DNA of 64,000 nt from NCBI GenBank assembly GCA_028023455.1, contig JAQFVV010012394.1, forward strand, positions 18,990,353-19,054,352. Reading direction: 5' to 3'. The DNA is from Epiperipatus broadwayi (Eukaryota; Onychophora; Udeonychophora; Euonychophora; Peripatidae). The position numbers were made by a program, and so were the translations under genes. The notes beneath the pieces were generated by a model. That model saw nothing but the letters and a program-made list of their open reading frames with translations, made no database searches and was not told the DNA's origin. Shown in pieces: positions 11,665 through 24,289 of this stretch; the stretch's first letter is position 1, and each line of letters opens with the position of its first letter.

Positions 11665-12164
11665 AGAAGTAAATGGAATATTAGGTGCGAGTTAATTTAT
11701 GATAATAGCAAGGAAAGTAGTTTACTGTTTAAGGCTCGAACAGGATCTTTAGCAACAGGGGATTATATACATAAATGGAAAAATATGGGTGATTTAGTCT
11801 GCAAGTTGTGTAAGGAAGGCATAGAAAATATTAGGCATCTGTTAATTGAACGTAAATGCTTAAAAGCAGAAAGAATACAAATAATAAAGTTGTAGAAGAA
11901 TAAATATAAAAAAAGCGATTATACAGAAAGTGGGTTATTTTTTTTATACTGGATTTGGGAAAAGATAAGGGGGAGTTAGATATAAAGGCCATAGAGTTGA
12001 CACAAAGATTATGTTGTGGAAATGGGATGGAGCAGGATATGGGAAAACTTAGGGTGGGGAATGGAAAGGGAAGGTATAGTGGCTAACAGGTTTCTCTGGG
12101 CATTGTTGCTGAGAGATTCCTGACACCGTATAAGGAGAAGTCACAGTGCATCACATCACATTAA

Positions 12165-12714
12165 CAAGAATAAGCTAATTATTAAGTAATATATATTTCT
12201 ATAAAAAAATCAAAAACATGAAAATAATGTAATTTATTTAGAAAACAAACTGAAATTAGAATCTTTCATGAACAAGGAATGATTGAAAAGCAAACATTAT
12301 CAATAACTATGATGAATAAAAACATTACATAAAAAATTTTAAATTAATGATGATAACACTAGTTTAATTTCTCCAGGAAGATTTGCATTGACAATATTTG
12401 TTTTCCAATCATTATTTTATTTACTGAATAGATTAATTTCAGGTTGACAAAAACATATTATTTTGATGCTTTTTTTTCTGCTTTGCCTTGATAACAGCCA
12501 TTTGCCACCATTGCTAATAAAATTTCTGACTCAATGTTTGCATTGGACAAACTTATAAAAAATATTCACTTTTCAATCACTATGTGTTTGTTAAAGATAT
12601 TACTTTCAGGTTTGTTTTATAAATAAATTATACTGCTTTCATATTTTTCTTTGTTTTTTTTTTTTTTATAAAAAAAATGAAATTATTGGTTAGTCATTAT
12701 CTATTTTGGGATAC
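12165..12714. other. AT-rich intron, nothing recognised
   Basis: No splice-flanked coding stretch, repeat edge or RNA structure was recognised here. Confidence 0.5.
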
Positions 12715-13470
12715 GGCTTGGATTGGAAATATTATTGTGTGTTCAATTTTAGACTCATAGTTTTGTAGTTGAGATAAAAGGTGGCTACTTGAGGGTTGCA
12801 TTAGATCCTAAGATCTATGTGCAGTGCTCTCAGATCCAAGACTCTCACTGATGAAAGCCACAAGCTAAGAACTAGTCTGGGGATATTGGATGAGTAAGCA
12901 CTAGATAGGAATTTAAGCACAAGCCTTCTGGCATCCATTGATTACTCTGGCTTGCACTGAGTGGCAATATGGAAGCATAAGAAATAGTGATCATGTGATG
13001 TTTATTGGCTTAAAACCAATCCTGCCTAATAGGATAATGGTGGCTATGGTTATTAAAGAACCAAAGACATCAAAATGTATGGGTACTGAACTGAGTTCAG
13101 ACCTATATGACTATACAAGCTAATGAGCTTGGATTGGAAAATATTATTGTGTTTTCAATTTTAGACTCATAGTTTTGTAATTTAGTAGAGATAAAAGGTG
13201 GCTGCTGGAGGGTTGCATTAGATCCTAAGATCTAGGTGCAGTGCTCTCAGATCCAAGGCTCTCACTGAGGAAAATCACCAACTAAAAACTAGTCTGGGGA
13301 TATTGGATGAGTAGACCCTAGATAGGAATTTAAGCACAAGCCTTCTGACATCCATTGATCACACTGGCTTGCACTGAGTGACACTAGTGTATGAAGAGTT
13401 TTTCCTGTTTTAACAGCTTGAGCAAGCATAAGAAATGGTGCTCATGTGATGTTTAGAGATACAGATATTC
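12715..13470 (+). repeat. Two family A repeats in tandem
   Basis: Two successive copies of the family A internal segment (GGTGGCTACTTGAGGGTTGC and GGTGGCTGCTGGAGGGTTGC) each run to the right arm (TGATTACTCTGGCTTGCACT). They are separated by the outer segment CAATCCTGCCTAATAGG. The second ends with the degenerate terminus CCTGTTTTAACAG. 13471-13861 shows nothing further that I can support. Confidence 0.7.
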
Positions 13471-13861
13471 CAGGTTGGGAACTCCTGCGTGTGGCTTAAT
13501 AGTGTTTGAAAATTGTGTAGTTAATTCCAATACTTTGTTCCATTATATCTTACTTTGAATAATTTATATATGCGTATGTGTGTGTATGGGTGCCGATATG
13601 CATGCAGAGACATATCACATACATGAAATACATAAACCTATTCGAGAGGAAATCAAGTCTAAAAACATTATTAAAATAATTCACAAGCCAGATCCCCCTA
13701 GAATCAAGAATCATTTAAATGAACTTGCAAACAATGTACATACAGTAATTGTTGCTCCTTGAATAAGTGTATATTTTCAGTTTTACATATTTGAGAAGGT
13801 TTAAAATTATTTATGAGCATATTAAAATTGTTAGAATATGAAAAATATATATGTAAATTAC

Positions 13862-14072
13862 CTTGTTCTGAAATGAAATGGTAAACATTATTGCCGCTTT
13901 AGCACTTTCTTCTATTTCATCAAAATGCATCGTTCGATAGAAGAGTAATAAATCAGGGTTAAGGGATGGCCCACCACACAAGGAAACTGTTATGGTTCCA
14001 TCATTATTATTTCTGAAAGGTGACCACAAAGCAAATCTAACTGGAACTCTATGAGACTGCACAGGAGAAACA
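13862..14072 (-). CDS. NPHP4: NPHP4 exon, VRFALWSPF block
   Basis: This is one of the clearest NPHP4 blocks: SHRVPVRFALWSPF, then a GTITVSLCGGPSLNPDLLLF stretch and FTISFQNK. It matches in order and spacing the vertebrate segment around RWAVWNP and the GG-xx-NP motif. The donor is AAG|GTAATT. Two acceptors are possible. CTTTCCAG|TGTTTC gives phase 2 entry, matching the 30.6-kb exon, and is used for these coordinates. TTTTTAG|ATCCTT would start the exon at 14083 in phase 0. It exits in phase 0, matching 634-812. Confidence 0.93.
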
Positions 14073-14083
14073 CTGGAAAGGAT

Positions 14084-16200
14084 CTAAAAATAATAAAATT
14101 CAAACAATTACAAAAACGGATCTTCAATAAAAATTTGCTTGTGAAATATCCAAAAATATGAGTGTGTGCTGTTTTAAGTTTGATGGCAGGTTGGGGAAAC
14201 TAGGCAATAGGGTTCTGCATTCAGCAGTTGATTATTATTAGGGAAAAGTTTTAAATCGCCTTCTGGTCCTTATTACTTATTTTAGCATGTCAATTGAGGG
14301 CTTATCATAAAATAATGAAGCCCCTTTCCTTAAGGGGATATGCAAAAAAGGTAAATGTTTTATGACAAGATCTTTTACAGAGAAAGATATTTTGAATAAT
14401 ACATATACTGTAATGGTCATATTTGTGCATTCACACAACAAAATCCAGAGTCCAGGAAAATTACACAAAATCTGATTTTGAGTCCTCGAATCTCAGCATT
14501 CCTCAACTCATTTACAAGCACTTCAAGATTTACTACCCCTAAGAAGGGCATTTATGAGGTTACACTTGATCTCAATTTCTTCAATGAGCTGACTGAGCAA
14601 AGGGAGAAACATAAGACTCAGGGGAAAATTTAACAATTTAACTATAATTAATTATTAACTGAACTACTTAACACCCTATGGCTTAACTAAGGTAATGCAT
14701 AATATGTTAATAAAGATTTTGGGTGATTTGGAGTAGATTGTGAGGAATAACATCAAACAAATGGTAATTTCAAATATGTTTAATAAAATAATGATTAAAT
14801 AATTAATTAAAATAAAAAAAAACGTAATTATTTATCATTAGTTGAATAAATTACGCATGCAGGTGTTACAATAATGATAAGATGGATAATGAGACAGTGA
14901 TTTCATCTTGATATGCAATATAATTTATATATTTATCTGTGGTCAATGACTCATGCCTAATATAGTGATATGCCAAGCTACTCTTTAGGTTTGCTAATGG
15001 TAAGTTAAACATTGACCAGGATGATACAGATATAGAACGTCAAGCTACCAATTTTGATATATTACCAATGAGCAATTAAATATGCTCAAAATAGATTCAT
15101 TAGGTAAAACCAGCTCCCCGGTTCAGGCTAATGCTGAGTGTTTATTAATACAGAAAGAGAAGAGCTAGTGATCCTTAGATTTAGCATCTGAAAATATGGT
15201 GTGAATGTGCAATCGCTCATAGGTTTAAGTACCTAGTACTCAGTGCCCTTGGTCCAAGCGGCTTGTTACTATATTAAAGAATATATCAGTTCGGGACTTC
15301 GGACAGGCTTTGAAAACTGTTCTGGAGCCTTGTGTTCCAGTTCTAAAAATACAGCCATCTGAACTGTAGAATGAGCAGCTTGATACAGTGAACCATCTTA
15401 AAGAGGAGCAGCAAGATGCTAGTGCATGTTATGTGCTTAATAAAGACACACTTGCAATGCTCAATAATAATGCTAATATGTATTTAAAATAATTAAGTAA
15501 TGCGCCTAAATATATATAGTTTCTATCGGCTAAAACTAGCTTGACCCAGCTTTTAAGCTAGCATATAATAATTATGCTAAGAAAAGGTTAGCTAAATATT
15601 AATCTAGTTTATATATATTGAATCTGTATACAATTATTTATAATCAGTTAGGGAGAAGAAACCATATTTCAGGCCTTAAAACATTTACAAATATATTTTT
15701 AATATCATCCCTGGTCGCTATTTAACTAATAGATATAATCATGATTTAAATTGATTTGGCAAACCTTAATAAACATACGACAAATATTAAAATGAATAAA
15801 TATAGATAAAAACAAGCACATAGTGATCTGTTGTTATCTCACAGAATAGACTTTTGAAGCAGCGATTCCTACCAGCTAAAAAGCAATGATAATCTTATGC
15901 TGGAGAACTTCTAATTGTCTCTCCCAAAAGTTATTAAATTAATCACTCCCTGCTTTGAAACACTGGCATATCATAACATATAAAATCAATAGATAAAATA
16001 AAATCAAAATAAAAAGATAGGCATGGCTGCAGATTGTAAGACTTTTTACAATAATAATACAGGCAAGTTTATAGTTACATTTAGAAAACCTTTACTTTAA
16101 AAGAGTTTTAATTTAAAGGATAAATTTATAGTTTAAATGTATGCTCATAATAGCTAGCTTAATAAATGTATTATAGATTTTTAAAGTAAATTTATAGAGC
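14084..16200. other. Intron, unclassified
   Basis: There is no recognisable gene. The parts at 14480-14640 and 15000-15480 are less AT-rich and may be old transposon sequence, but no protein motif could be read on either strand. Confidence 0.4.
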
Positions 16201-16221
16201 TCTGCTGTGAAGAAATATTAC

Positions 16222-16343
16222 CAATTTTCTTCTTGTAGCTGAATCATCAGGCATCTGGGAGTAGATACTGGCACTTTCTCTTGACAGATTGCTTGTTTGC
16301 GATTTCCTTCCTTGGCAGCAGGTGGTGGCTGGAAATCTCCATC
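16222..16343 (-). other. Candidate exon or exon-like segment in the NPHP4 intron
   Basis: This 122-bp minus-strand island of higher GC has a CACTAG acceptor and a GTAATA donor. One open frame reads SNLSRESASIYSQMPDDSA then TRRKL, ending in phase 0; another frame is also open. Neither fits the phase 2 exit of the 30.6-kb exon, so it does not join the gene simply. The SRES...ATRRKL string vaguely recalls a later part of vertebrate NPHP4, which would be out of order here. It may be a cassette exon, an exon remnant or chance. Confidence 0.25.
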
Positions 16344-16482
16344 CTAGTGGTGATGATGGTTGTTAAACTGTAGCATGTAAAATGGGTTTGTGGGTGTCCT
16401 TTCTTCTGTAGTAAGATGGAAAATTGGTGGCCTTTCTAGCCGTTCATTATATTTTTTTTTTTAAGTCGGAGTGAAGACATAA

Positions 16483-16746
16483 AAATTGGTGGCCTTTCTA
16501 GCCATTCATTCTAAAATTACAAATGACATAGCTTCGTGCAGAAAGTCACTTGAATTAGAGACTTTTCTCTTTTACAGTGCTGAGAAATAGGGTTTATATA
16601 CTAATTTTTACCCCAAATTGGTGGCCTTTCTAGCCGTTCATTCTAAAATTACAAATGACATAGCTTCGTGCAGAAAGTCACTTGAATTATAGACTTTTCT
16701 CTTTTACGGTGCTGAGAAATAGGGCTTATATACTAATTTTTACCCC
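16483..16746. repeat. Tandem duplication, 2 x 132 bp
   Basis: Unit 1 is 16483-16614 and unit 2 is 16615-16746; they differ at only a few bases. A partial copy of the unit's start (AAATTGGTGGCCTTTCTAGC) also sits at 16421. This is a recent local duplication with no coding content. 16747-17650 holds nothing I recognise. Confidence 0.9.
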
Positions 16747-17699
16747 TATATTACATTTGCACGCAAACTGGGTTTGCAGCATAAAAATCCATTAGCTTGT
16801 TTACATGTTTTACTTAAAGTTCCAAAATTTAACTTTTCTATTGTTAAATTTTCTAACCACACACTTTTATCTTATTTTAGCCAACTCGATTGCCAATGGA
16901 AGTTGTACATCAAAATTTGTTATTGTAAATTTTATATTTAGTTGCTATGCAATTTTAAATTCAAGTGTATGTGGCATGATTTTGGTTAACAAGATTGATT
17001 TTTAAATTTAGAAATTAACAAATTATTACATAAACATTCCATTATATATGTAAGCTAGTCACAGATGAAATTGTACATATATAATGTGATCCTTAAGAAA
17101 ATAACGAAATAAACTTATATGCCTAAATTTATAATAATTAAAGATTTAAACATTTAAATATAACTATGCAGTAACATATCTAAACCTATTATATTACAGT
17201 TAATGGTGTTCAATGGATATAAGTTTAAACAGATATAGATTTATAGCTATATAGATATACGGGCACTCGATGGGGTTTAAAGTTAAAACAATTATTATTA
17301 GGGATAGAGTAGGTGAAACGGATAATCTGAAGGAATATACCATTTCATATCTCCCAACTTATAAAAAAAAAAAGAAAAAAAAGACTTTATTTGTAATTTA
17401 CTTGACTTGCAATCATGAACAAATTTAACATGAATAAATAAAGATTTTTAACTTGAGTCGTGCCTGACTGATAAATTACTTTAAAACACTGTGCCCCAAT
17501 CAATCTCACCACTGAAGTTTCTTATGTGCAACCAATATATACAAAAATAAAAACCAAACTAATAATCCTATATATGAGTAATAAAAATATTTTATACATG
17601 CAAAAAAAAATCTAGTATTCAAATTAAATAACTGTCATTTTGTTATTAGTAAATATACATACAAATGGGGGAGGGTACAGATCCATGGATGATTTATAT

Positions 17700-19265
17700 T
17701 ATCCACTTTAAGTAGGATCTGGAGGTACATCTCTAAATGGTTTCAAACTATGGGCATTGTAGGCCTCTATTAAGACGTTCATATCAACTTCATTCATTTT
17801 TCTGTCTCAAGTTCAATTCGCACTACCTGGCTCATATGATCTCTGCGGTCAAGGGTTTTGTAACTGTGATCTCTGAAGCTTTGGAGATTTAACTCCCGGC
17901 ATCTTCTCTGATGGTTCTTCATAGAAATGAGTGGAATTGACCATGTTTAGGAACTCCACTACTTCTCCTATAATCCAGATCCTGTATCCTTCCATACTTT
18001 GTTGCACTCTTCTCTGAAGGTTCCTCATAGAAATGAGTGGAATCGACCATGTTCAGGAACTCCATTATTCCTCCTATAATCCAGAACCTATATCCTATCA
18101 TACTTCATTGCAAATGCGAAGGCATGTTTCATTGGATCATAAGGATTACCTGGGTATCTGTGAAAGTAAAGGTGGTTAGCGATCGCAACCAGGTGGCCTA
18201 AGGAAAAACTGGATATGTATTCCTTTGGTGATGGACCCATACGATTCATGCATGATGGCATGGTAAATTCAGTTTTGGTATTCATCACTCCAGACCCTGT
18301 CGTACAAGGCTGAATAATAACTATCAAAGGTGGAGGGATCCCACCATGATTTAGCATATCCTTGTAGGTGGTGGACTGCAAGAGTAATGTGGTCCGAATG
18401 TCCAATCTTATGGAAAATGAGACAGCTTCCATAAACTGTCAACACGTGCCTCCAAACATTCTCCAACATCCCCTTTAAAACTTTGACTTGGAAGACTTCA
18501 AACCCCAGGGCTTGAGTATCCCTCTCGAAATTCTGACTTTCCTCAGCGTAGTGGTTCGAAACACCCTTCTAGCTCACTGATCGCAACTTTCTGCAGGATG
18601 CCCTTTTCATCACCATTGATCTGATGTCTCTATAGGATGTTATCTTTCTCCACAATTATTTTCTTTGTCCCTTCTTTTAATCGCTGAATAACAACGGTCA
18701 TCTAAGTGATCGCATCTTTTAAAGATATTTCTTGTCGCTCAACTTTATCTCAGATGATTTCCAATTCTCCTTTTAGGGACAGTATACTTTTGTTGGTAAC
18801 ATTGAGATTCATACCCATAAACTATTAATACCTTCTTGGCTCCATTCGGCATTTTCTTTGCCCCTAGCTTCGATCCCTATAACTATGTCTAAAACTTTAT
18901 GAGCAAAGCCTGGATCTTACCATGCTCTTATGTTCAGTTTATTTTGTAGGTCTAAGGCTATCCATTGGTCCCTAACCTCTAATCCTCTTTCCATCTTTTG
19001 GTTTCTATCTTCTAGGGTCGGTTTCATTTTTTTGGTCCCTAGCTTCCAATTTTTCCTCCAGCTCTTGGTCTCTAGCTTCTATTTCTGCCCTCAGTGCCAA
19101 AACATTTTGTGTTCTTAGCCTCCATAAAAGGTTCTCCCATCTCTAAAAGATTCCGTACTTTATCACCACCATTTCCAGTATCTTCTGTTGTCCGTTGGTT
19201 TCTAATCTCTCTTTCCATACCCTACTGTTTATTTCTCAACTCTGGTTCCAACATACTCTGCTGTA
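17700..19265 (-). pseudogene. Gag-like retroelement remnant
   Basis: Read on the minus strand, 19120-18700 has coiled-coil segments with a recurring EARDQ motif (EIEARDQELEEKLEARDQ). 18470-18270 then has HHLQGYAKSWWDPSTF, which resembles the LxGxAxxWW core of LTR-retrotransposon Gag proteins. Frames are broken throughout. A 106-bp tandem duplication lies in it (17903-18008 and 18009-18114). No LTRs or pol domains were seen. The family assignment (Ty3-like or other) is open. Confidence 0.5.
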
Positions 19266-19269
19266 CTTT

Positions 19270-21035
19270 GTAAAATGGTATGGTTTCAAAATGATATAAG
19301 AAAGTATAACTGTGAACTAGCAAGAAAAGCTGTAGAAGAGAATCAAATTCTCAAGAGTGTAAAACAACATTTTGATATTGGTAGGAAATTTATATCTGCA
19401 ACAAAGAAAAAAAAGATGGAATTATTACTCAAAAGAGCGATGACATCATGAAATGAGTAGAAGACTTCTATTAAGAATTATATAGTAATAAAGAACAAGT
19501 ACCTCCTATATCTATTATATCTTCCAAATTGCTCAGAATTTTAAATGAAGAAGTGAGACGTGCAATTAAATTTATGAAGAAAGCCAGGTAATGATGGAAT
19601 TATAACTGATATATTAAAAGAAGCAGGAGAAGAAATAGAATTTTTTTAGCAAAGTTATATACCAAATGTCTAAATGATAAAGATGTACCAGATGATTGGA
19701 AGAATGCAGTAATAATATTAATATTTAAAAAAGGTGATAAAGAAGATATTAGAAATTATAGACTTATCAGCTTTTTATCAGTTTTATACAAATTTTTTAC
19801 CAAGATAATTATAACTTGTCTACAGAGAACACTGGATTTCCACCAACCAAGAGAACAAGCTGGATTTAAAAGTAGTTTTAATAGAGTAGGTCATATCCAG
19901 GTATTGAGAGAAGTCATAGAAAGGACAAATGAATATGAGTTGTCATTATGTTTTGGATTTGTAGATTATGAAAAGGCATTTGATTCTATAAACATTTCTT
20001 CAGTGATTAAAGCATTGGATCATCAAGGTATAGATCCAGGCTATTGTCATATTTTAAAGAATATTTATAAAAATGCAACAGCAACAATTAGATTACATAA
20101 TGATACTAGGAAAGTCAACATTGAGAAGGATGTAAGACAGAGTGACTCCATATCTCCAAAACTTTTTACAGCAGTACTGCAAGAAGTATTTTGTGGATTA
20201 AAATGAGAAGCTAAATGAGTGAAAGTAAATGGAGATTAAAAGTCATTTAGATTTTGCAGATGGTGTAGTTGTTTTTGCAAATAATGCTTTAGAGCTGCAG
20301 GAAATGTTGCAGGAGTTATCAGATGAAAGTAGGAAAATAGGACTAAATATAAATATTAAAAAGACTAAAATAATGTTTAATGGATTTTTTCAAAATATGA
20401 AAATAAAGACTGATTATGATGAGTTAAAAGAAGTTAACAGTTACAAATACCTTGGTCAGATTATTAATACAGATGGAAATATAATGGATGAAATTAATCA
20501 TAGAATTAATCTTGGTTGGAGTGCTTTTGGTAGAAATAACTTGATACTAAAAGGAAATATGCCTATGTGTTTGAAAAAGAAAGGTTTTTAATAAATGTGT
20601 TTTACCAGTTCTTACTTATGGATCTGAGACTTGGACACTTAATAAAAGAGCAATACAGAGACTTCAGACCACTCAAAGTAGTATGGAGAGATGCATGTTA
20701 CTCCCAAAAAGAGATCGAATATGCAATGTATGAGTAAAAAAACAAACAGGTGTTACTGACCGCATTGAAAAAATTAAAAGACATGTGGAGTTGGACTGGA
20801 CATATTGCTAGAAGAGATGATAATAGATGGACAATTGAAATCATAAATTGGGTTATAAGAGATTGTAAAAGACCCAGAAAGAAACCACATGTAAGATGGA
20901 TGGATGAAATAAAAAAATGTGTGGGGGGTGATGTGGACAAGAGAAGCTAAAAATCAGAGAATACAGATTGAACTTGGAGAGAACTTCATCCTGCAGTGGA
21001 CTGCAGTGGATTGATAATGGTTGATGATGATATAT
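19270..21035 (+). mobile_element. RTE-type LINE fragment with degraded RT
   Basis: It starts inside ORF2 and ends in the RTE 3' tail (ATAATGGTTGATGATGATAT). RT blocks can be read in order: NYRLISF-like near 19760, then FVDYEKAFDSINIS (19904-20206 frame). RQSDSISP stands in place of RQGD, and LDFADGVVVFANN (20229-20591) in place of FADD. The usual second catalytic Asp is therefore Gly, and the frame is broken at least three times. The downstream GSETWTLNKRAIQRLQTTQ and WTGHIARRDDNRWTIEI regions are typical of RTE C-termini. It is non-functional. Confidence 0.88.
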
Positions 21036-21910
21036 ATATATATATCTTGGAAAAATCCACAATCATCAGGTGAAATATATGTTTAAAGACTTAAATCTAC
21101 TCATCAGAAATAATAGCCAGACTTTCTAATAAGACAAAATGAAAAAAAAAATTAATAGTCACTAAAATGTTTAAATACCAATATATGTTATCTTATTTTA
21201 GAAGGGAAGTAAAAATATTATTACTGTATCAATATTCTTTTTGACTTTCAAACTGTAACATTCTATAAATAAGTAACAAAGTAAACTATAGGAAGAGATG
21301 AAGCAAAGGCTTGTGTTAGCTATTACACTATTTATGCAATTAAAAACCTTACTTATGTAAGCTAAAAAAAAAAAAAATTTATAAACACAATAAGTCTAAC
21401 GTTTTTTTCTCGCATAACATTTCAAAAGTGTGGATCATTAATTTTTCTCTTTGTCAGATGCGTCTAGAAAAAACCTTATCTGCTATGTGAGCATGTTTTA
21501 TACAACAAGCTATAGATAAATTCGTACAGATTGACCCTCCCAAAAAACGCAGTGGTACAACATATAGTTGTTTTGAACAGTGATTTTAGCGAAATATATC
21601 TTCAAAAAAAATTTTGCATATTGAGAAAAAAAGAATGTTCATAAACTTAGAAAACTTTTACAATGAATTAATGGATCTACCATTACAGTACAACCATGTA
21701 GGATTTTATATGTATTTGCATGTACCTGTATATAAATCTAACAAATTCGAGTACAATTTTTACTTTGCTTTCCTTCTTAATCAATCTTGTTATTAAAATA
21801 AATATTTGAAAACAAATTATCAAAACTAATATTTATTTTATTGGGGGCCCTTTAAATAAAGTTATTGTATCTAGATCATGGATTCTGATGGTTATTTGAA
21901 AGAATTCTGT
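21036..21910. other. AT-rich intron, nothing recognised
   Basis: It begins with a short (TA)n at about 21030-21048. No gene or repeat edge was recognised. Confidence 0.5.
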
Positions 21911-22270
21911 TTATCATCATCATCATCAACCATTATCAATCCACTGCAGGGTGAAGGTCTCTCCAAGTTCAATCCATCTTCTCCAATCTTTAGCTTCTCT
22001 TCTCCACATCACCCCTGCACATTTTCTTCTTCATCCATCCATCTCACATGTGGTCTCTGGTCTCTTTCTAGGTCTTTTACAATCTCTTGGAATCTGATTT
22101 AAGATTCCAATTGTCCATCTACTATCATCTCTTCTAGCAATATGTCCAGCCCAACTCCACTTCAATCTTTTAATTTTTTCAATGAGGTCAGTAACACCTG
22201 TTTGTTCTCTTACCCATACATTGCATTTTCCATCTCTTCTTGTTACTCCCAACATGCATCTCTCCATATA
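21911..22270 (-). mobile_element. RTE LINE 3' end (reversed)
   Basis: This is the reverse complement of the RTE C-terminal coding end and its (GATGAT)n tail, reading MERCMLGVTRRDGKCNVW and LKWSWAGHIARRDDSRWTI on minus. It is truncated at the boundary with the Penelope-like inverted repeat. Confidence 0.88.
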
Positions 22271-22289
22271 TTGATATGAAGACTTTCAC

Positions 22290-23810
22290 AACTTATATAA
22301 ATGATATACTTTGCGGGTTCATCTGTGTATAATTTTGATTATGAATTTACTGATATTTTGGCTTGATTATACAAACATAAACTGGGTGATGAATAGAATA
22401 TTACAAAAAATATTTATAGAGGCATTGAAAACACTGGTTTATAACAATTTTAAACTTTGACCATATAAAAAACAGGTATATAAAATTGAAAAAATTTCAA
22501 GTCAGTAAAATTTTTAGATCAATAGGTTTTTTAAAACATTCTTCCAAATAGGTGGAAGTTTAAACGTGTCATCACGTTTATTGATACAATTTGTTCTTTT
22601 TTAGTATCTCAATGGCTTCTCTGATCTTACATTGGTAGAGAGTGTCACATCTGATCCTGGTATTAGAGAAATCAATTTTGGGACCTGAATTGATAGCATG
22701 GAGTAAGAGTGCTGCTGCTGATGAGTATTGTTTGACTGCATTAGCATGTTCAGCTCTTCTAGCATTGATGCTCATACCCTATGATATAAGTTTTATAAAT
22801 GCAACATGAAATTTTATAAACTCCATGAGCTGCCTCAAGAAGGATTGAATCTTTAGACTTGATTATGATGTTACTAATTTTTTGATAAGTAGTATATGCT
22901 TGTTTTTATATTATAGTGTTTTAGCATATGTCTAATACTGACTGTAGTTCCCTTTATAGAAGAAACACAGACCTTAAGAGTTGTTTCTTTTTCTTTTTGT
23001 TTCTTGTTTTGATTATTTTGGACTTGAATTAAAGTTTGGTGAATAATTTTATCATTATAATCATTAGCTAACAACCCCCTATTTATATGATTTATTTCTT
23101 CTTTCAGATATGATTTATATGAAAAGTTAATCAAAACAAGAAACAAAAAGAAGAAACAACTATTAGGGTATGTGTTCCTTATATAAAAAAAACTATAGAC
23201 AGTATTGGAAGTATATACTAAAATGCTACAATATAAAAACAGCATATATTATTTATCAAAAAATTAGTAACTGCATAACCAAGGCTAAAGATTCAATCCC
23301 TCTTGAGGTTCATGGAATGTATGAAATTTTCATGTGGCATTTGTAAAGCTTTTTACATAGGTAAGCGCAATCATTGCAACAGTACTAGAAGAGTTGTCTT
23401 GCTAATGCAGTTACACAATACTCATCATCATCATCATCACTCTCACTCCATGCTAAGGATTCGGTCATAATATTGATTTCTCTAAAGCGGGATTCTATCC
23501 ACATGTGACACTCTCTACCAATATATGATCAGAGAAGCAATTGAGATACTGAAAAAAACAAATTGTATCAATAAATGTGATGACACATGTAAACTTCCTC
23601 CTATTTGGAAAAAGTTTTTAAAAACTTATTGCTCTAAAATTTTCTAACTTTAATTTTTTCAATTTTATATATATGTGTTTAGTATTGGTGGAGCTTTAAC
23701 ATTGTTATAAACGAGTGTTTACAGTGTCTTTACAATCAATATTTCATTCATCACCCAGTTGATGGCTTGTGTAAATTCATACATGGATGAATCTGCAAAG
23801 TATATTATAT
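22290..23810. mobile_element. Penelope-like element, head-to-head inverted dimer
   Basis: This is a long imperfect inverted repeat with its axis near 23.06 kb. The left arm on minus has GIY-YIG endonuclease remnants: GVYKISCC near 22.83 kb, then ARRAEHANAVKQ, SAAALLLHAIN and REAIEILKKNK (22578-22775). This is the usual C-terminal order in PLEs. The right arm holds the same sequence on plus, more decayed. Both arms end outward in a matching terminus (GATGAATCTGCAAAGTATA on the right). No RT domain remains. Confidence 0.75.
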
Positions 23811-24240
23811 ACATACACACACACACATACATATATAATGATAAAAATAATAATGTATATAACACTGATAATGTATTATAAAAAATAAAACAATAAAGTA
23901 TTAAAGGTGATAATATATATTACTAATGACCATTATAAAACATTGAAGTAAATACTTTCAGTTACTATTTTCAATTGGTAACCTTCTAAATTTAGCCAAA
24001 TTTAAATTTAAAGGCACAAAAATATGATACAGGTTTGTGCAGAGTTTTTGATTTAAACATATTAAAAGTAAAGATAAGAATTACATCTTCTTGGTTTCTA
24101 AATTTTCAATATGCTTATTATTGCATAACTTTCCTAATTCAAAGGACTATCTACAAAATATTATTATGTTTTGAATCAACCTACAAAGACTGATTTAATA
24201 ATTAAACATTTAAAAAAAATTGTATCATTGATCAATAGCT
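23811..24240. other. AT-rich intron with short microsatellites
   Basis: It starts with a short (AC)n/(AT)n tract; nothing else was recognised. Confidence 0.4.
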
Positions 24241-24289
24241 AAGAGAAAAAAAAAGTTCGGCGAGTCTTAATATAGATGATTATTAACTT

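Larger units (their letters stand above)
10174..12164 (+). mobile_element. Third CR1 copy, 3' end, split by an LTR element
   Basis: CR1 sequence resumes at AGAATTTATGTCAGTATAC directly behind the second copy's tail and is cut at 10350 by a TRIM-like element. It continues from 11665 through the CKLCKEGIENIRHLL stretch to a CATCACATCACATT tail at about 12150-12164. The CR1 frame on both sides belongs together when the insert and one target copy are removed. Confidence 0.88.

Noticed and set aside
22874-23245. 123-codon ORF across the centre of the 22.3-23.8 kb inverted repeat
   Set aside because: It crosses the symmetry axis of the palindrome and has the composition of AT-rich noise.
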